This document shows, in pieces, positions 4,913-11,206 of a DNA stretch of 27,305 bases (positions are counted from its first letter, which is position 1; every line of letters begins with the position of its first letter). This stretch comes from a virus. Below the pieces are notes generated by a model, which saw nothing but the letters and a program-made list of their open reading frames with translations, was not told the DNA's origin and did not search any database. The position numbers were made by a program, and so were the translations under genes. The stretch is from positions 1 through 27,305 of the IMG/VR virus record IMGVR_UViG_3300017765_000036; one strand, 5' to 3'.

Positions 4913-5184
4913 TAAAACGGAAGGTCATCATCTACTTTTGCTGCAGTTTTTTTAGGAGCAGGTTTTGAATCCTTTGGTGGCTCATAATCATTTACATAAG
5001 CATAATGAGTTGCTCCCTTTTCTGATGGTTCTCTTCTTTCTGAAATCACCATAGAAACCCAACCATTCTTAGAGTTTGCTTGTAGTTCATCTATTTTGAA
5101 GTTTGCTACCATCATGCTTCCATACTTTGTTTCAATGTTTTTAATGCTACTTGGCAAGTAGACTTTCTCTTTTTTGTCTTTCAT
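4912..5184 (-). CDS. ssb: Single-stranded DNA-binding protein (90 aa)
   Basis: The C-terminus is KVDDDLPF, the acidic tip by which bacterial SSBs recruit partner proteins, preceded by a Pro/Ala/Lys-rich linker (70-82). The body (residues 8-65) has strand-rich segments (YGSMMVANFKIDEL, GWVSMVISER) fitting a compact OB fold, shorter than the ~110-residue OB domain of host SSB. It would coat ssDNA at phage forks and tether replication proteins. Its N-terminal codons overlap the end of the DnaA-like gene by 38 nt. The function call rests mainly on the tail and the neighbours. Confidence 0.65.
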   Translation of the reverse strand: MKDKKEKVYLPSSIKNIETKYGSMMVANFKIDELQANSKNGWVSMVISERREPSEKGATHYAYVNDYEPPKDSKPAPKKTAAKVDDDLPF

Positions 5185-5596
5185 TTTTTAATTTGTTTAT
5201 TTTATACAATTTGGTTAACGTTTTATTTATTTTATCTATCTGTTGCTCTAATCCTAATATCTCTTCATCAATTTCTACTTCAATAATTCTGTTTTCAATT
5301 CTTTCAAAGTGTTTATTTTCTTTTTTAAAATTATTTTTGTGTTCGTATTGAAACTGAAATTGTCTGGAATGATGTATTATAGATGCATGATGCAGGTTTG
5401 TGACTTCTGCTATATCTTTTAGAGTAAGTCCAAAAACTTCTCTTAATACAAATATATACAGTCTTTTAGCAAATATAATATTTCTTTTCCTGCTTCCTAA
5501 AAATATTCTATCTTTCTCTACATTGTAGATGTCTGCTATTTCATTTATAATTATCTCGTTATAATAGTCACTAAATTTTAATCTTCTTCGTTTCAT
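5147..5596 (-). CDS. Stand-alone DnaA domain IV-like DNA-binding protein (149 aa)
   Basis: Residues about 15-80 resemble DnaA domain IV: GSRKRNIIFAKRLYIFVLRE, then a helix-turn-helix LTLKDIAEVTNLHHASIIHHSRQ (58-80) that parallels the DHTTVLHA signature used to read DnaA boxes. The AAA+ domain is absent. The C-terminal half (residues 80-145) is a Glu/Lys-rich coiled coil. It might direct replication proteins to DnaA-box-like sites, or compete with host DnaA; both are inference. It sits just upstream of the SSB gene in the replication operon. Confidence 0.7.
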   Translation of the reverse strand: MKRRRLKFSDYYNEIIINEIADIYNVEKDRIFLGSRKRNIIFAKRLYIFVLREVFGLTLKDIAEVTNLHHASIIHHSRQFQFQYEHKNNFKKENKHFERIENRIIEVEIDEEILGLEQQIDKINKTLTKLYKINKLKNERQKRESLLAK

Positions 5597-5607
5597 TTGT
5601 TTTTGTT

Positions 5608-5850
5608 TTATTTTAAGTCGTACACTATTGTATCAACTATGTCCTGAACTTCTAGCCCAATAAAGTCTGCTAACTTCTTTGCATGGATAAACCTCATTTG
5701 AGGAGGATTCTCTATAAAGTTTCTGCTTGTAGCATAATTAACTTCAATTATTTTACAAAGCCTTAAATTAGATATTCCATATATTCTCAAAAAAGCCTCA
5801 AACTCATTTCTTGATTTTCGTATTGTTTCTAATGAATATTTATTTGTCAT
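5608..5850 (-). CDS. XRE/Cro-like small regulator (80 aa)
   Basis: The whole protein fits a lambda-repressor-like helical domain: the HTH LRLCKIIEVNYATSRNFIENP (about 29-50) followed by FIHAKKLADFIGLEVQDIVD, the usual last helices. There is no dimerisation or protease domain, so it is Cro-like rather than a full CI. It may act on the operator-like repeats upstream of the operon's promoter (6894-6957) or the palindrome at 1334-1348. ATG 5850-5848 overlaps the upstream stop (ATGACAAATAA). Confidence 0.55.
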   Translation of the reverse strand: MTNKYSLETIRKSRNEFEAFLRIYGISNLRLCKIIEVNYATSRNFIENPPQMRFIHAKKLADFIGLEVQDIVDTIVYDLK

Positions 5851-6097
5851 TTGTATTTAGGTATTTTTCTACTTTAGATTTCTTAACTTTAAATTTATGC
5901 TTACCTGCATAATAAAAATCTATTAACTGTTCTTTATCTAGCAGTTTCATCATATCATCTTCTACAACTTCTCCAAGCAGATGTTTTTTATTCCAAATAA
6001 TATAAGAATATACTTTTAAAAAGTGATTAAAAATCTCTATGTCCAAATACTCCTTCTCTGAACATTTTAAGCCATTGTTTTTTTGGGTCTCTTTCAT
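5840..6097 (-). CDS. Hypothetical protein (85 aa), start uncertain
   Basis: I do not recognise this protein. It is Lys/Glu/aromatic-rich (EIFNHFLKVYSYIIWNKKHLLGE) with a basic C-terminus. The ATG at 6097-6095 makes a 71-bp overlap with the upstream gene, long for this genome. No later ATG is convenient (the next is M48), so either the overlap is real or a non-ATG start near 6045 is used. The stop overlaps the start of the XRE-like gene. Confidence 0.45.
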   Translation of the reverse strand: MKETQKNNGLKCSEKEYLDIEIFNHFLKVYSYIIWNKKHLLGEVVEDDMMKLLDKEQLIDFYYAGKHKFKVKKSKVEKYLNTNDK

Positions 6098-6293
6098 ATT
6101 TGTTTTCGTTTATTATAGTTATAATTTCTTCTGCTTCAAGTTCTGTTAAATCATTAATTCGGCTGAGTATATCTGACTTCATAGATAATGGTAATGATGT
6201 ACTATCTATGTTGCTCTCAATGATAAGCCATTGGGTATCAGTAATACCACTAGGCTCACCATCAAGTAACTCATCAAACCAATCATTATTCAT
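6027..6293 (-). CDS. Conserved phage hypothetical protein (88 aa)
   Basis: An acidic helical protein: DWFDELLDGEPSGITDTQW at the front, a middle ELEAEEIITIINEN, and RDPKKQWLKMFREGVF at the end. I have a recollection of similar proteins in Bacteroidota phage replication regions, always without a function. The start is ATG 6293-6291, eight bases inside the end of the upstream gene; a TTG one codon earlier is less likely. It may be an adaptor in recombination or replication; this is a guess from place only. Confidence 0.55.
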   Translation of the reverse strand: MNNDWFDELLDGEPSGITDTQWLIIESNIDSTSLPLSMKSDILSRINDLTELEAEEIITIINENKYERDPKKQWLKMFREGVFGHRDF

Positions 6294-6837
6294 CAACTAC
6301 CTCATCTTGACCAAATACTCCTTGCTCATAGAATCCAGCAATTTTAAGAACAACTCTACTCATTGCTCTCTTTTCTGCCATAGCAACAGGGAATTTCTTA
6401 CCCCCTCCCATTAAATTAGAATCAGAAGCCTCGCCAAAACTCATAGCGTTTCTAACTTCATTACCAACTTTCATTGATGCTGCTGCTCTTAATACACATA
6501 TAGACTTTTCTGTGTCCATATTTATCACTTCATAAGCAACTGTGATATTGTTTTTTGAAACAATCTTATCAATACCAGTTCTTGTGATAATTATAAAACC
6601 TCTTTTATCTTTGTATATATCTTCTTCTGTTAAACCATTTTCTTTGTAAAGCCTTCTAAGTGCCTCTTTTCTTGTTTCTACAACTGGTTCAGGTTGTTTT
6701 CTTAATTTTTCTTGCATTGTTTTTTTTGTCATGTTATTATTATTTAATTGATTAATACTCGGTTGTTGTGCAATGTCGTGCATTGCGTTAATAGTTTCTT
6801 GTTGCATTTGTGCAAACTGTTCTTTCATTTTTCCCAT
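6286..6837 (-). CDS. Possible phage ssDNA-annealing/recombination protein (183 aa)
   Basis: This is the first gene of the operon behind the strong promoter at 6866-6896. Residues 1-50 are a Gln/Asn/Met-rich helical lead. Residues 55-175 form a domain with IIITRTGIDKIVSKNNITVAYEV strands and a conserved-looking end: SFGEASDSN (133-141), then FPVAMAEKRAMSRVVLKIAG (149-168). The GEAS-N...YP-VAMAEKRA-DR pattern is one I know from phage proteins encoded beside nucleases and SSBs, and a Rad52/Erf-like annealing role is plausible. I cannot prove it from motifs, so the function stays tentative. The start ATG 6837-6835 has a leader of about 20-25 nt. Confidence 0.5.
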   Translation of the reverse strand: MGKMKEQFAQMQQETINAMHDIAQQPSINQLNNNNMTKKTMQEKLRKQPEPVVETRKEALRRLYKENGLTEEDIYKDKRGFIIITRTGIDKIVSKNNITVAYEVINMDTEKSICVLRAAASMKVGNEVRNAMSFGEASDSNLMGGGKKFPVAMAEKRAMSRVVLKIAGFYEQGVFGQDEVVDE

Positions 6838-6865
6838 GTTTTATAGTTTAAGTTAATAGTTGATG

Positions 6866-6896
6866 CAAAGTTATAAAATTGGAATTAACTGCCAAA
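6866..6896 (-). promoter_or_regulatory. Strong Bacteroidota-type promoter for the replication operon
   Basis: The minus strand has TTTG (6896-6893), a 19-nt spacer and TAACTTTG (6873-6866): full matches to TTTG-N19-TAnnTTTG. The predicted start near 6860 gives a leader of about 20-25 nt before the ATG at 6837. It lies in a 129-bp gap where transcription would restart after the late region. It is the best promoter in the window. Confidence 0.75.
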
Positions 6897-6957
6897 CATT
6901 TTTAACATTTTTTTTATAAATGTTTATGTGCTAGGTATAAAATTGTGTAAAATTGTG
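6894..6957. promoter_or_regulatory. Operator-like repeats upstream of the replication promoter
   Basis: An inverted repeat, AAACATTT (6894-6901) and AAATGTTT (6918-6925), begins at the -33 box. A 10-bp tandem repeat TAAAATTGTG follows at 6938-6947 and 6948-6957. Both could be regulator sites, for instance for the XRE-like protein at 5608-5850. AT-rich DNA yields such repeats by chance, so this is tentative. Confidence 0.3.
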
Positions 6958-6966
6958 TGAATTTTT

Positions 6967-8058
6967 TTAGAAATAGTGTACTAAACGAGCCACTTGACCA
7001 CTTGTTTTTTCATGCAAAAATCCTTCAACTGCTTTAGGAACTCCTGTATATCCCTTTCTTGAGTGCCAACTGTCAGTTCCAGATGGGCTACGCATATACT
7101 CTACAGTAACTCCTATAAAATCTTTTGCATCTCTCCATTTGTGTTTTACCTTGTGGTGTAAATGATGTAAATACCAATATCTATATTTAGTATTACTCCA
7201 CATCTCTGGCTTTTCTTGAGCCATTAATAAAGGTAAGTTATCCATTTTAGCACCATCTCCATGTTCTAATCCTATCAAGTTACTACCATACTGATAATAC
7301 TTTCTATGTGCTACACTAATGTCAAAATCTACCTCTTTATCATTTCTAAACCAACTTTTTAATGCGTGAGCCAAATGAAACCCACTTTGATAATCATGAT
7401 TACTCATTGAATGTATAACATCTACAGGAGCAATCTCTCTTAACATCTCTACACATTTAACATATAACGCTAAAGCAATCTCAAAATGCTCCCACCATTT
7501 ACCATCTGTGTCTTGATGCGTTCCTTTAGTAGTAGTTCCGTAAACATTGTCAATATGCAATACATCATTGCCTATGCAAAACAAAACCCTTTCTACTGCA
7601 AACCCTTGAGCCTTGCTTACAAGCCCTTCTAAGCCCTCTAAAACACGCATACAGGCAGTTTCAACATCATAACCACTGCCAGTTTCAGCCCCATTAGCAT
7701 ATTTGCCTATATGTATATCTGCAGGATTTATTACTAATAAGTGATTGCCATTTTGATTTTTTCTTTTTATTGGAGGGTAGTAAGGAGAGTGCTTCTCTAT
7801 AAAATTAGCAACCTCATCCAGCATATTATTTGCATCAGCAGTTACATCTTCTTTTGTTACAATACTAAATCTATACTCGCCACTTGCAGACTGCCAATGC
7901 TTAATAGAGACTATATCTTTTTTAGATATTCCTCTTTCTGACAAGTGAATGTCTAATGCTGTATTACCATTTAGATTTGTTGTGCTTTCGGCTCTGTTTT
8001 CGTAAACCATTTCTACCTCTTCTTCAGATAGTCTAAGTCTTTTACCATATTTTTTCAT
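6967..8058 (-). CDS. Calcineurin-like metallophosphoesterase (363 aa)
   Basis: The two-metal phosphoesterase motifs occur in order: D114-I-H116 (NPADIHIGK), G163-N-D165, N220-H221-D222 (SNHD), H266-G-D268 and H299-L-H301. This is the calcineurin/Mre11-type layout, with GND in place of the commoner GD. Residues 1-95 are a separate N-terminal part beginning with an HTH-like helix (LSEEEVEMVYEN). Related proteins are frequent in Bacteroidota phages, sometimes called SbcD-like nucleases or pyrophosphatases; the substrate is unknown. It stands alone between the late terminator and the replication promoter. No SbcC partner is present. Its stop is followed by the 129-bp regulatory gap. Confidence 0.75.
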   Translation of the reverse strand: MKKYGKRLRLSEEEVEMVYENRAESTTNLNGNTALDIHLSERGISKKDIVSIKHWQSASGEYRFSIVTKEDVTADANNMLDEVANFIEKHSPYYPPIKRKNQNGNHLLVINPADIHIGKYANGAETGSGYDVETACMRVLEGLEGLVSKAQGFAVERVLFCIGNDVLHIDNVYGTTTKGTHQDTDGKWWEHFEIALALYVKCVEMLREIAPVDVIHSMSNHDYQSGFHLAHALKSWFRNDKEVDFDISVAHRKYYQYGSNLIGLEHGDGAKMDNLPLLMAQEKPEMWSNTKYRYWYLHHLHHKVKHKWRDAKDFIGVTVEYMRSPSGTDSWHSRKGYTGVPKAVEGFLHEKTSGQVARLVHYF

Positions 8059-8109
8059 ATTATTATCTGTTTATGTCCTTGCAATATATGAAAAATAACC
8101 TCTATAAAA

Positions 8110-8147
8110 TTCAAAAGTGAGATGTTTGTGAACACCCCACTCTTGAA
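8110..8147 (-). terminator. Hairpin terminator at the end of the late (structural/lysis) operon
   Basis: The minus-strand RNA can form a 17-bp stem (arms 8147-8131 and 8126-8110) around a 4-nt loop (8130-8127). Three pairs are G-U and become A-C mismatches on the opposite strand, so the fold favours the transcribed strand. UUUUAUA follows. It lies 60 bp past the stop of the last holin-like gene and about 50 bp before the metallophosphoesterase start. Confidence 0.6.
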
Positions 8148-8206
8148 AACTATAAACAATGAAAACAAAGACAGGCACAACCCTGACTTAGTCATCACAA
8201 AGATAA

Positions 8207-8485
8207 TTATTTTTCTTTACAACAAGAAGTATTACAATTATTTTTTTCAAACACAGAGAAACACAAGGGCAAAACACCTAACGCTGTTAATATTAAAGCG
8301 TTGGTATCAAGACCATTTTTTTCAATATGTAAACTAGCAGCAATTACTATTACTCCACTAACTGTTCTTTTACTGCTCCACTTACCTTTAGAGTCTGTAA
8401 ACAAGTCTTTTACTGCTTTTAACAATTCTGTTATTGGCTTAACACCACTAGACATTAGTGCGTTGCCTATCCATTTCTTTATCAT
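8207..8485 (-). CDS. Holin-like membrane protein (92 aa)
   Basis: Residues about 43-55 (VSGVIVIAASLHI) and 64-81 (ILTALGVLPLCFSVF region) are hydrophobic, giving two membrane passes, with a basic amphipathic N-terminus (MIKKWIGNALM...LLKAVKDLF) and a Cys/Lys tail (NCNTSCCKEK). The size and topology fit a class II holin. ATG 8485-8483 overlaps the stop of the preceding membrane protein (ATGA), and the M15 endolysin gene is just upstream, so this is a lysis cassette. I do not recognise the exact family. It is the last gene before the terminator hairpin. Confidence 0.55.
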   Translation of the reverse strand: MIKKWIGNALMSSGVKPITELLKAVKDLFTDSKGKWSSKRTVSGVIVIAASLHIEKNGLDTNALILTALGVLPLCFSVFEKNNCNTSCCKEK

Positions 8486-8658
8486 GACTTCTTAATGTCT
8501 GCTATTCCCTGACCTAATATTAGAGCCAAGATTGCATAGTAGACTTTTTCTACTTCTGCTTCTGAAAGTCCTAATTTAACTGAAACTGCAGGAACAAAAA
8601 TTGCACCAACAGTGTACCAAAACTTTCTTGAATTAAACATTTTTTTTAACATTTCCAT
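8482..8658 (-). CDS. Small membrane protein, holin-like (58 aa)
   Basis: This short frame runs from ATG 8658-8656 to a TGA that overlaps the next start (ATGA). The sequence MEMLKKMFNSRKFWYTVGAI has one hydrophobic segment at about 14-26 and a second at about 40-53 (VYYAILALILGQGIADI). The SRKFW-x-T entry into the first segment is common in small phage holin-like or accessory lysis proteins. It lies between the endolysin and the other holin-like protein; the pair may act as holin and antiholin, which is inferred only. Confidence 0.6.
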   Translation of the reverse strand: MEMLKKMFNSRKFWYTVGAIFVPAVSVKLGLSEAEVEKVYYAILALILGQGIADIKKS

Positions 8659-8684
8659 ATTTATTTATTTAAGTTAATAATTAA

Positions 8685-9041
8685 TTAATACAACCAAATC
8701 ACAGGACTTGGCTTGTCATATACATCTATATCTGCGTGAATAAATGATTTATGCAGACCCAGCCTCTCAAAATCTGCATATACTAAAGCATCAACAATAA
8801 TAGCCCTAGTGTTACTGTCAGTACATTTTATATCTACTGCTAATCCTTTTATATGAGAAGATGTTGGATTTTTTTTGCTTTCTGGATGATTCTCACACCT
8901 GTAACCACTTGTTATTACAAATGGCTTTTTAGCAAACTCTCTAGCCTTATCTAACATATACAATAAGTCATCACTAATAATAGTTTTGCCACATCCGCAC
9001 TTACAAGCAAATTCTGATTTCTTAAAATGCTTTAATTTCAT
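8685..9041 (-). CDS. M15-family peptidase, probable endolysin (118 aa)
   Basis: This is a compact Peptidase_M15_3-type domain. The zinc and catalytic residues are visible: S62-x-H63...A-x-D70 (SSHIKGLAVD) and H102-A-D104 (FIHADID). FVITSGYRCENHPE (41-54) is the typical lead-in, and PVIWLY is the usual end. A CxCxC cluster sits at 13-17. The family cleaves peptide bonds in peptidoglycan stem or cross-bridge peptides, which fits host lysis. The start is ATG 9041-9039 (MKLKHFKKSEF), one base after the previous stop; an in-frame opening further upstream to 9182 overlaps the previous gene and is not part of the domain. Two holin-like genes follow. Confidence 0.8.
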   Translation of the reverse strand: MKLKHFKKSEFACKCGCGKTIISDDLLYMLDKAREFAKKPFVITSGYRCENHPESKKNPTSSHIKGLAVDIKCTDSNTRAIIVDALVYADFERLGLHKSFIHADIDVYDKPSPVIWLY

Positions 9042-9042
9042 T

Positions 9043-9300
9043 TTATTTTGAATCTTTAAGGCTTTTAATAACCTCATCAAAATAATCTTCAAATTTATCT
9101 TTAATTTCCTCCTCATCTTCTGGAGTGTATTCTTCTGACTCTTGCTCACCATAAGTAAACAATATAAGCATTTCTTTATCATCTTCTTCTACCTTTACCT
9201 CTAATTCACCTTCCCCATGTAAAGTCTCCATCATTTCTTCAGTGAAGTGAAAGTGATAGTCATGCTCATCATCAGAATAGTATTTTCTTTTCTTTGCCAT
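9043..9300 (-). CDS. Possible nested gene: acidic C-terminal product (85 aa)
   Basis: The ATG at 9300-9298 lies in frame within the 222-residue gene. The preceding sequence is GATAAAAAAAAT, the A-rich leader type used at true starts in this phage. The product (MAKKRKYYSDDEHDYHFHFTEE...) has a basic start, then two beta-like stretches and a long acidic helix, clearly different in make-up from the WGGD domain. It could be an independent internal product or simply the C-terminal domain. Only protein data can decide. Confidence 0.3.
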   Translation of the reverse strand: MAKKRKYYSDDEHDYHFHFTEEMMETLHGEGELEVKVEEDDKEMLILFTYGEQESEEYTPEDEEEIKDKFEDYFDEVIKSLKDSK

Positions 9301-9711
9301 ATTTTTTTTATCTATTTGTTCTAATTTTCTTATTGCCCATTCAACACCAGCATCTCCTCCCCAAGCATCCCACATTATACCACCACATCCTTCATCATAA
9401 GGAACATCTTTGTGCTGCTGATGTCTTTTAAATGATGCCATTCTTGCTATTGTGCTTCTGCTTAACTTTTCTCTGTTTGCTAATTGTCTGGCTCTTGTCC
9501 AGCCCACGCCAGTCCCACAATCGCTACCATTTTCTTCTTTGTATTTTATTGCTCTCTTAGCGTTGGTAGTTGCTGCTTGTGGATAGTCATCATAAGTTTC
9601 TTCTGCATAATAGTCTTTATTAGCAGTTTCACACTCAGATTTAGAATCATACTCGCAATTGCCAGTTTGACCAAATCTCCATTTTCCATTTTCACATTCG
9701 TAACAAGGCAT
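9043..9711 (-). CDS. Phage morphogenesis-region protein with a conserved WGGD domain (222 aa)
   Basis: Residues 1-30 carry four Cys in two pairs (CYEC near the start, then C19 and C27), possibly a small metal site. Residues 48-132 hold a domain I know from phage head-region proteins: NAKRAIKYKEE, then GTGVGWTRARQLANREKLS, ARMASFKRH and IMWDAWGGDAGVEWA. Its function is not settled. Residues 138-222 are a very acidic, separate tail that begins with a Met behind a typical gene leader (ATAAAAAAAATATG), so it may also be made alone. Its place right before the endolysin suggests a late, possibly virion-borne protein. Confidence 0.55.
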   Translation of the reverse strand: MPCYECENGKWRFGQTGNCEYDSKSECETANKDYYAEETYDDYPQAATTNAKRAIKYKEENGSDCGTGVGWTRARQLANREKLSRSTIARMASFKRHQQHKDVPYDEGCGGIMWDAWGGDAGVEWAIRKLEQIDKKNMAKKRKYYSDDEHDYHFHFTEEMMETLHGEGELEVKVEEDDKEMLILFTYGEQESEEYTPEDEEEIKDKFEDYFDEVIKSLKDSK

Positions 9712-9722
9712 ATCTTAATTTT

Positions 9723-9848
9723 TTATCTTCCCTGACCTTTATATTTTTTCTTATAACCATTCTGACCCTTAGAAGCATTTTTACTATGAACTCCTTTACG
9801 CTTCTTTTTTGCATTGCCTGTAAACTTAAAAACTGCTTTCTGAGCCAT
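9723..9848 (-). CDS. Short basic conserved phage protein (41 aa)
   Basis: MAQKAVFKFTGNAKKKRKGV followed by HSKNASKGQNGY and a KKKYKGQGR end: about a third Lys/Arg, no hydrophobic core. I recall similar KRKGVHSK...KKYRGQGR peptides from Bacteroidota phage late regions. The ATG at 9848-9846 comes one base after the upstream stop, and the stop precedes the next gene by 11 bp, so it fills its slot exactly. It may bind nucleic acid or be a minor virion part; unknown. Confidence 0.6.
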   Translation of the reverse strand: MAQKAVFKFTGNAKKKRKGVHSKNASKGQNGYKKKYKGQGR

Positions 9849-9849
9849 C

Positions 9850-10296
9850 TTATACTGTTACACACATTAATTCAACATCTACACCATCTGTATTTGCTTG
9901 TGCTGATATATTTGTAATATCTGCAAATGCTCCAAAAGTAGTGCTTGATGCGATTGCATCCATTTCATTATCCATTAATAATATACTTTCTCCTGCTTTT
10001 ATTTTATAAAAGAAAGTGTCTCCTGTAGTGATATGTAGTGTTAAGAAATTAGTATCATCTAAATTTGTTATTCTAAAATAAGTGTAATTACTTTTATCTA
10101 CTGTTCCTCTACCATCTGCCGTGCCAAAATCTATAAGTGAGGTTATCTCAGATTGTTTTACAGCCATTACTCTTTGATAAATCTCGCCATTCGTTGTGAA
10201 AGTTTTATTGATTGTATTTCCATAAGCAACATTATTAAGAGTGTATTGTTCTGTTATTGTTACTGTTAAATTTGCTGGAGTTACTGTTGTTGCCAT
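9850..10296 (-). CDS. Beta-rich virion-associated protein (148 aa)
   Basis: The composition (Thr/Asn/Ile-rich, alternating strands such as NLTVTITEQYTL, YTYFRITNLDDTNFLTLHI, FFYKIKAGESILL) suggests an all-beta jelly-roll-like fold. There are no enzymatic motifs. It sits in the late operon between a fibre-like protein and a short basic protein, so a head decoration or fibre component is likely but not shown. The start is ATG 10296-10294 with an A/T-rich leader. Confidence 0.55.
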   Translation of the reverse strand: MATTVTPANLTVTITEQYTLNNVAYGNTINKTFTTNGEIYQRVMAVKQSEITSLIDFGTADGRGTVDKSNYTYFRITNLDDTNFLTLHITTGDTFFYKIKAGESILLMDNEMDAIASSTTFGAFADITNISAQANTDGVDVELMCVTV

Positions 10297-10312
10297 ATCT
10301 TTTTATTTTATT

Positions 10313-10546
10313 TTATTCTGTAAATATTTTTATTATCGCCCCTAAAGTTATAGTATAAATAACCCACATTGCTTTTACTAAAACTTTTCTCATAGATGTG
10401 TTTCTATTAACTCTAGCAGTCACCCCTGTGTCTGGGTTTAATAGTTTATCTGTGAGCATATCTAATTTTCCATCTAAATTATCTATCTTATCATTTATAG
10501 TTGTGATGTCTTTTTTCATTGCTATTAACTCTTCTTTTGTTGTCAT
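10313..10546 (-). CDS. Coiled-coil protein with C-terminal membrane anchor (77 aa)
   Basis: Residues 5-36 are a heptad-like coiled coil (KEELIAMKKDITTINDKIDN). GVTARVNRNTSMRK follows, and residues 54-74 form one membrane helix (VLVKAMWVIYTITLGAIIKIF). This resembles the XhlA/hemolysin-like small phage proteins with coiled coil plus tail anchor, which help holins. Its location among virion genes, about 2 kb from the lysis cassette, leaves the role open. ATG overlaps the upstream stop as TAATG. Confidence 0.6.
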   Translation of the reverse strand: MTTKEELIAMKKDITTINDKIDNLDGKLDMLTDKLLNPDTGVTARVNRNTSMRKVLVKAMWVIYTITLGAIIKIFTE

Positions 10547-11193
10547 TAGAAAGTTGTAGTTTGTATTGTTACATTAAAATATATAGTAGAGCCTGTACTT
10601 GCATTTTGTCTAATCATTGGAAATATAATATCTCCTGCTAATATATCTGCCCCAGTTATAGTTGTTTCTGCTATAGCCATTAGCGTTTGGTTACTACCAT
10701 CACTTGAAGTAACTATTATCTCATCAATAACTGTAGGCACAATAGCACTGGTACTGCTTGGATTTGGAATTCCCTTACAAATCGCAAGAGTAACAGCATT
10801 AGTACTATTACATGACAAGTGACCTTTTATAAGGACAACTTTTGATACTTCTGGCACTACAATTCCTTGACCTATTCTAAATATATTACTTGGGTTTAAA
10901 CTACCATCTGCAACAACACTAGTACCATAATCATCTGTCATTTCATAAGGAGATTTAGTGTCTTGCAAGTCCTCTCCGTATTTGTAATTAGCAGTCCCAC
11001 TAACACAATACCCTTGCATCTTATACTGAGAAACGCCCATAACAGCCTTAGACTGCCAAGATAAAGTTCCATCAGTATCTGTTGAGCCACTACCAATAGA
11101 TTTACTTAAAACTGTTTCATTAGTAGCAATTTCAAATCCTAATGGATTATGCCTATTTGCATCACTTAAATTTTTATGTTCGTTTGCAGCCAT
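10546..11193 (-). CDS. Head fibre/decoration-like virion protein (215 aa)
   Basis: The N-terminus MAANEHKNLSDANRHNPLGF is a motif I associate with Bacteroidota-phage virion proteins that start with an anchoring segment followed by a beta-rich receptor-facing part. Residues 90-215 are strands (VVLIKGHLSCNSTNAVTLAI, STIYFNVTIQTTTF) with many Ser/Thr, as in fibre or decoration domains. It follows the head-tail adaptor gene directly. A head fibre is the best guess. No enzymatic residues are seen. Confidence 0.55.
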   Translation of the reverse strand: MAANEHKNLSDANRHNPLGFEIATNETVLSKSIGSGSTDTDGTLSWQSKAVMGVSQYKMQGYCVSGTANYKYGEDLQDTKSPYEMTDDYGTSVVADGSLNPSNIFRIGQGIVVPEVSKVVLIKGHLSCNSTNAVTLAICKGIPNPSSTSAIVPTVIDEIIVTSSDGSNQTLMAIAETTITGADILAGDIIFPMIRQNASTGSTIYFNVTIQTTTF

Positions 11194-11206
11194 TTATATA
11201 TTTTTT

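Noticed and set aside
8055-8195. A 46-codon minus-strand frame (MTKSGLCLSLFSLF...) ending in an ATGA overlap with the metallophosphoesterase
   Set aside because: It runs through the 17-bp hairpin whose G-U pairs fit a terminator; codon make-up is unlike the neighbours and the product is a featureless hydrophobic string. The overlap keeps it just possible.
8198-8205. TATCTTTG box (minus strand) after the last holin-like gene
   Set aside because: It matches TAnnTTTG, but no TTTG lies 17-23 nt upstream; only GTTG at about 13 nt.
8685-9182. Longer, 165-residue version of the M15 peptidase
   Set aside because: The extra N-terminus overlaps the end of the 222-residue gene, is Lys/Leu-rich without domain features, and the domain begins at MKLKHFKKSEF, one base after the upstream stop.
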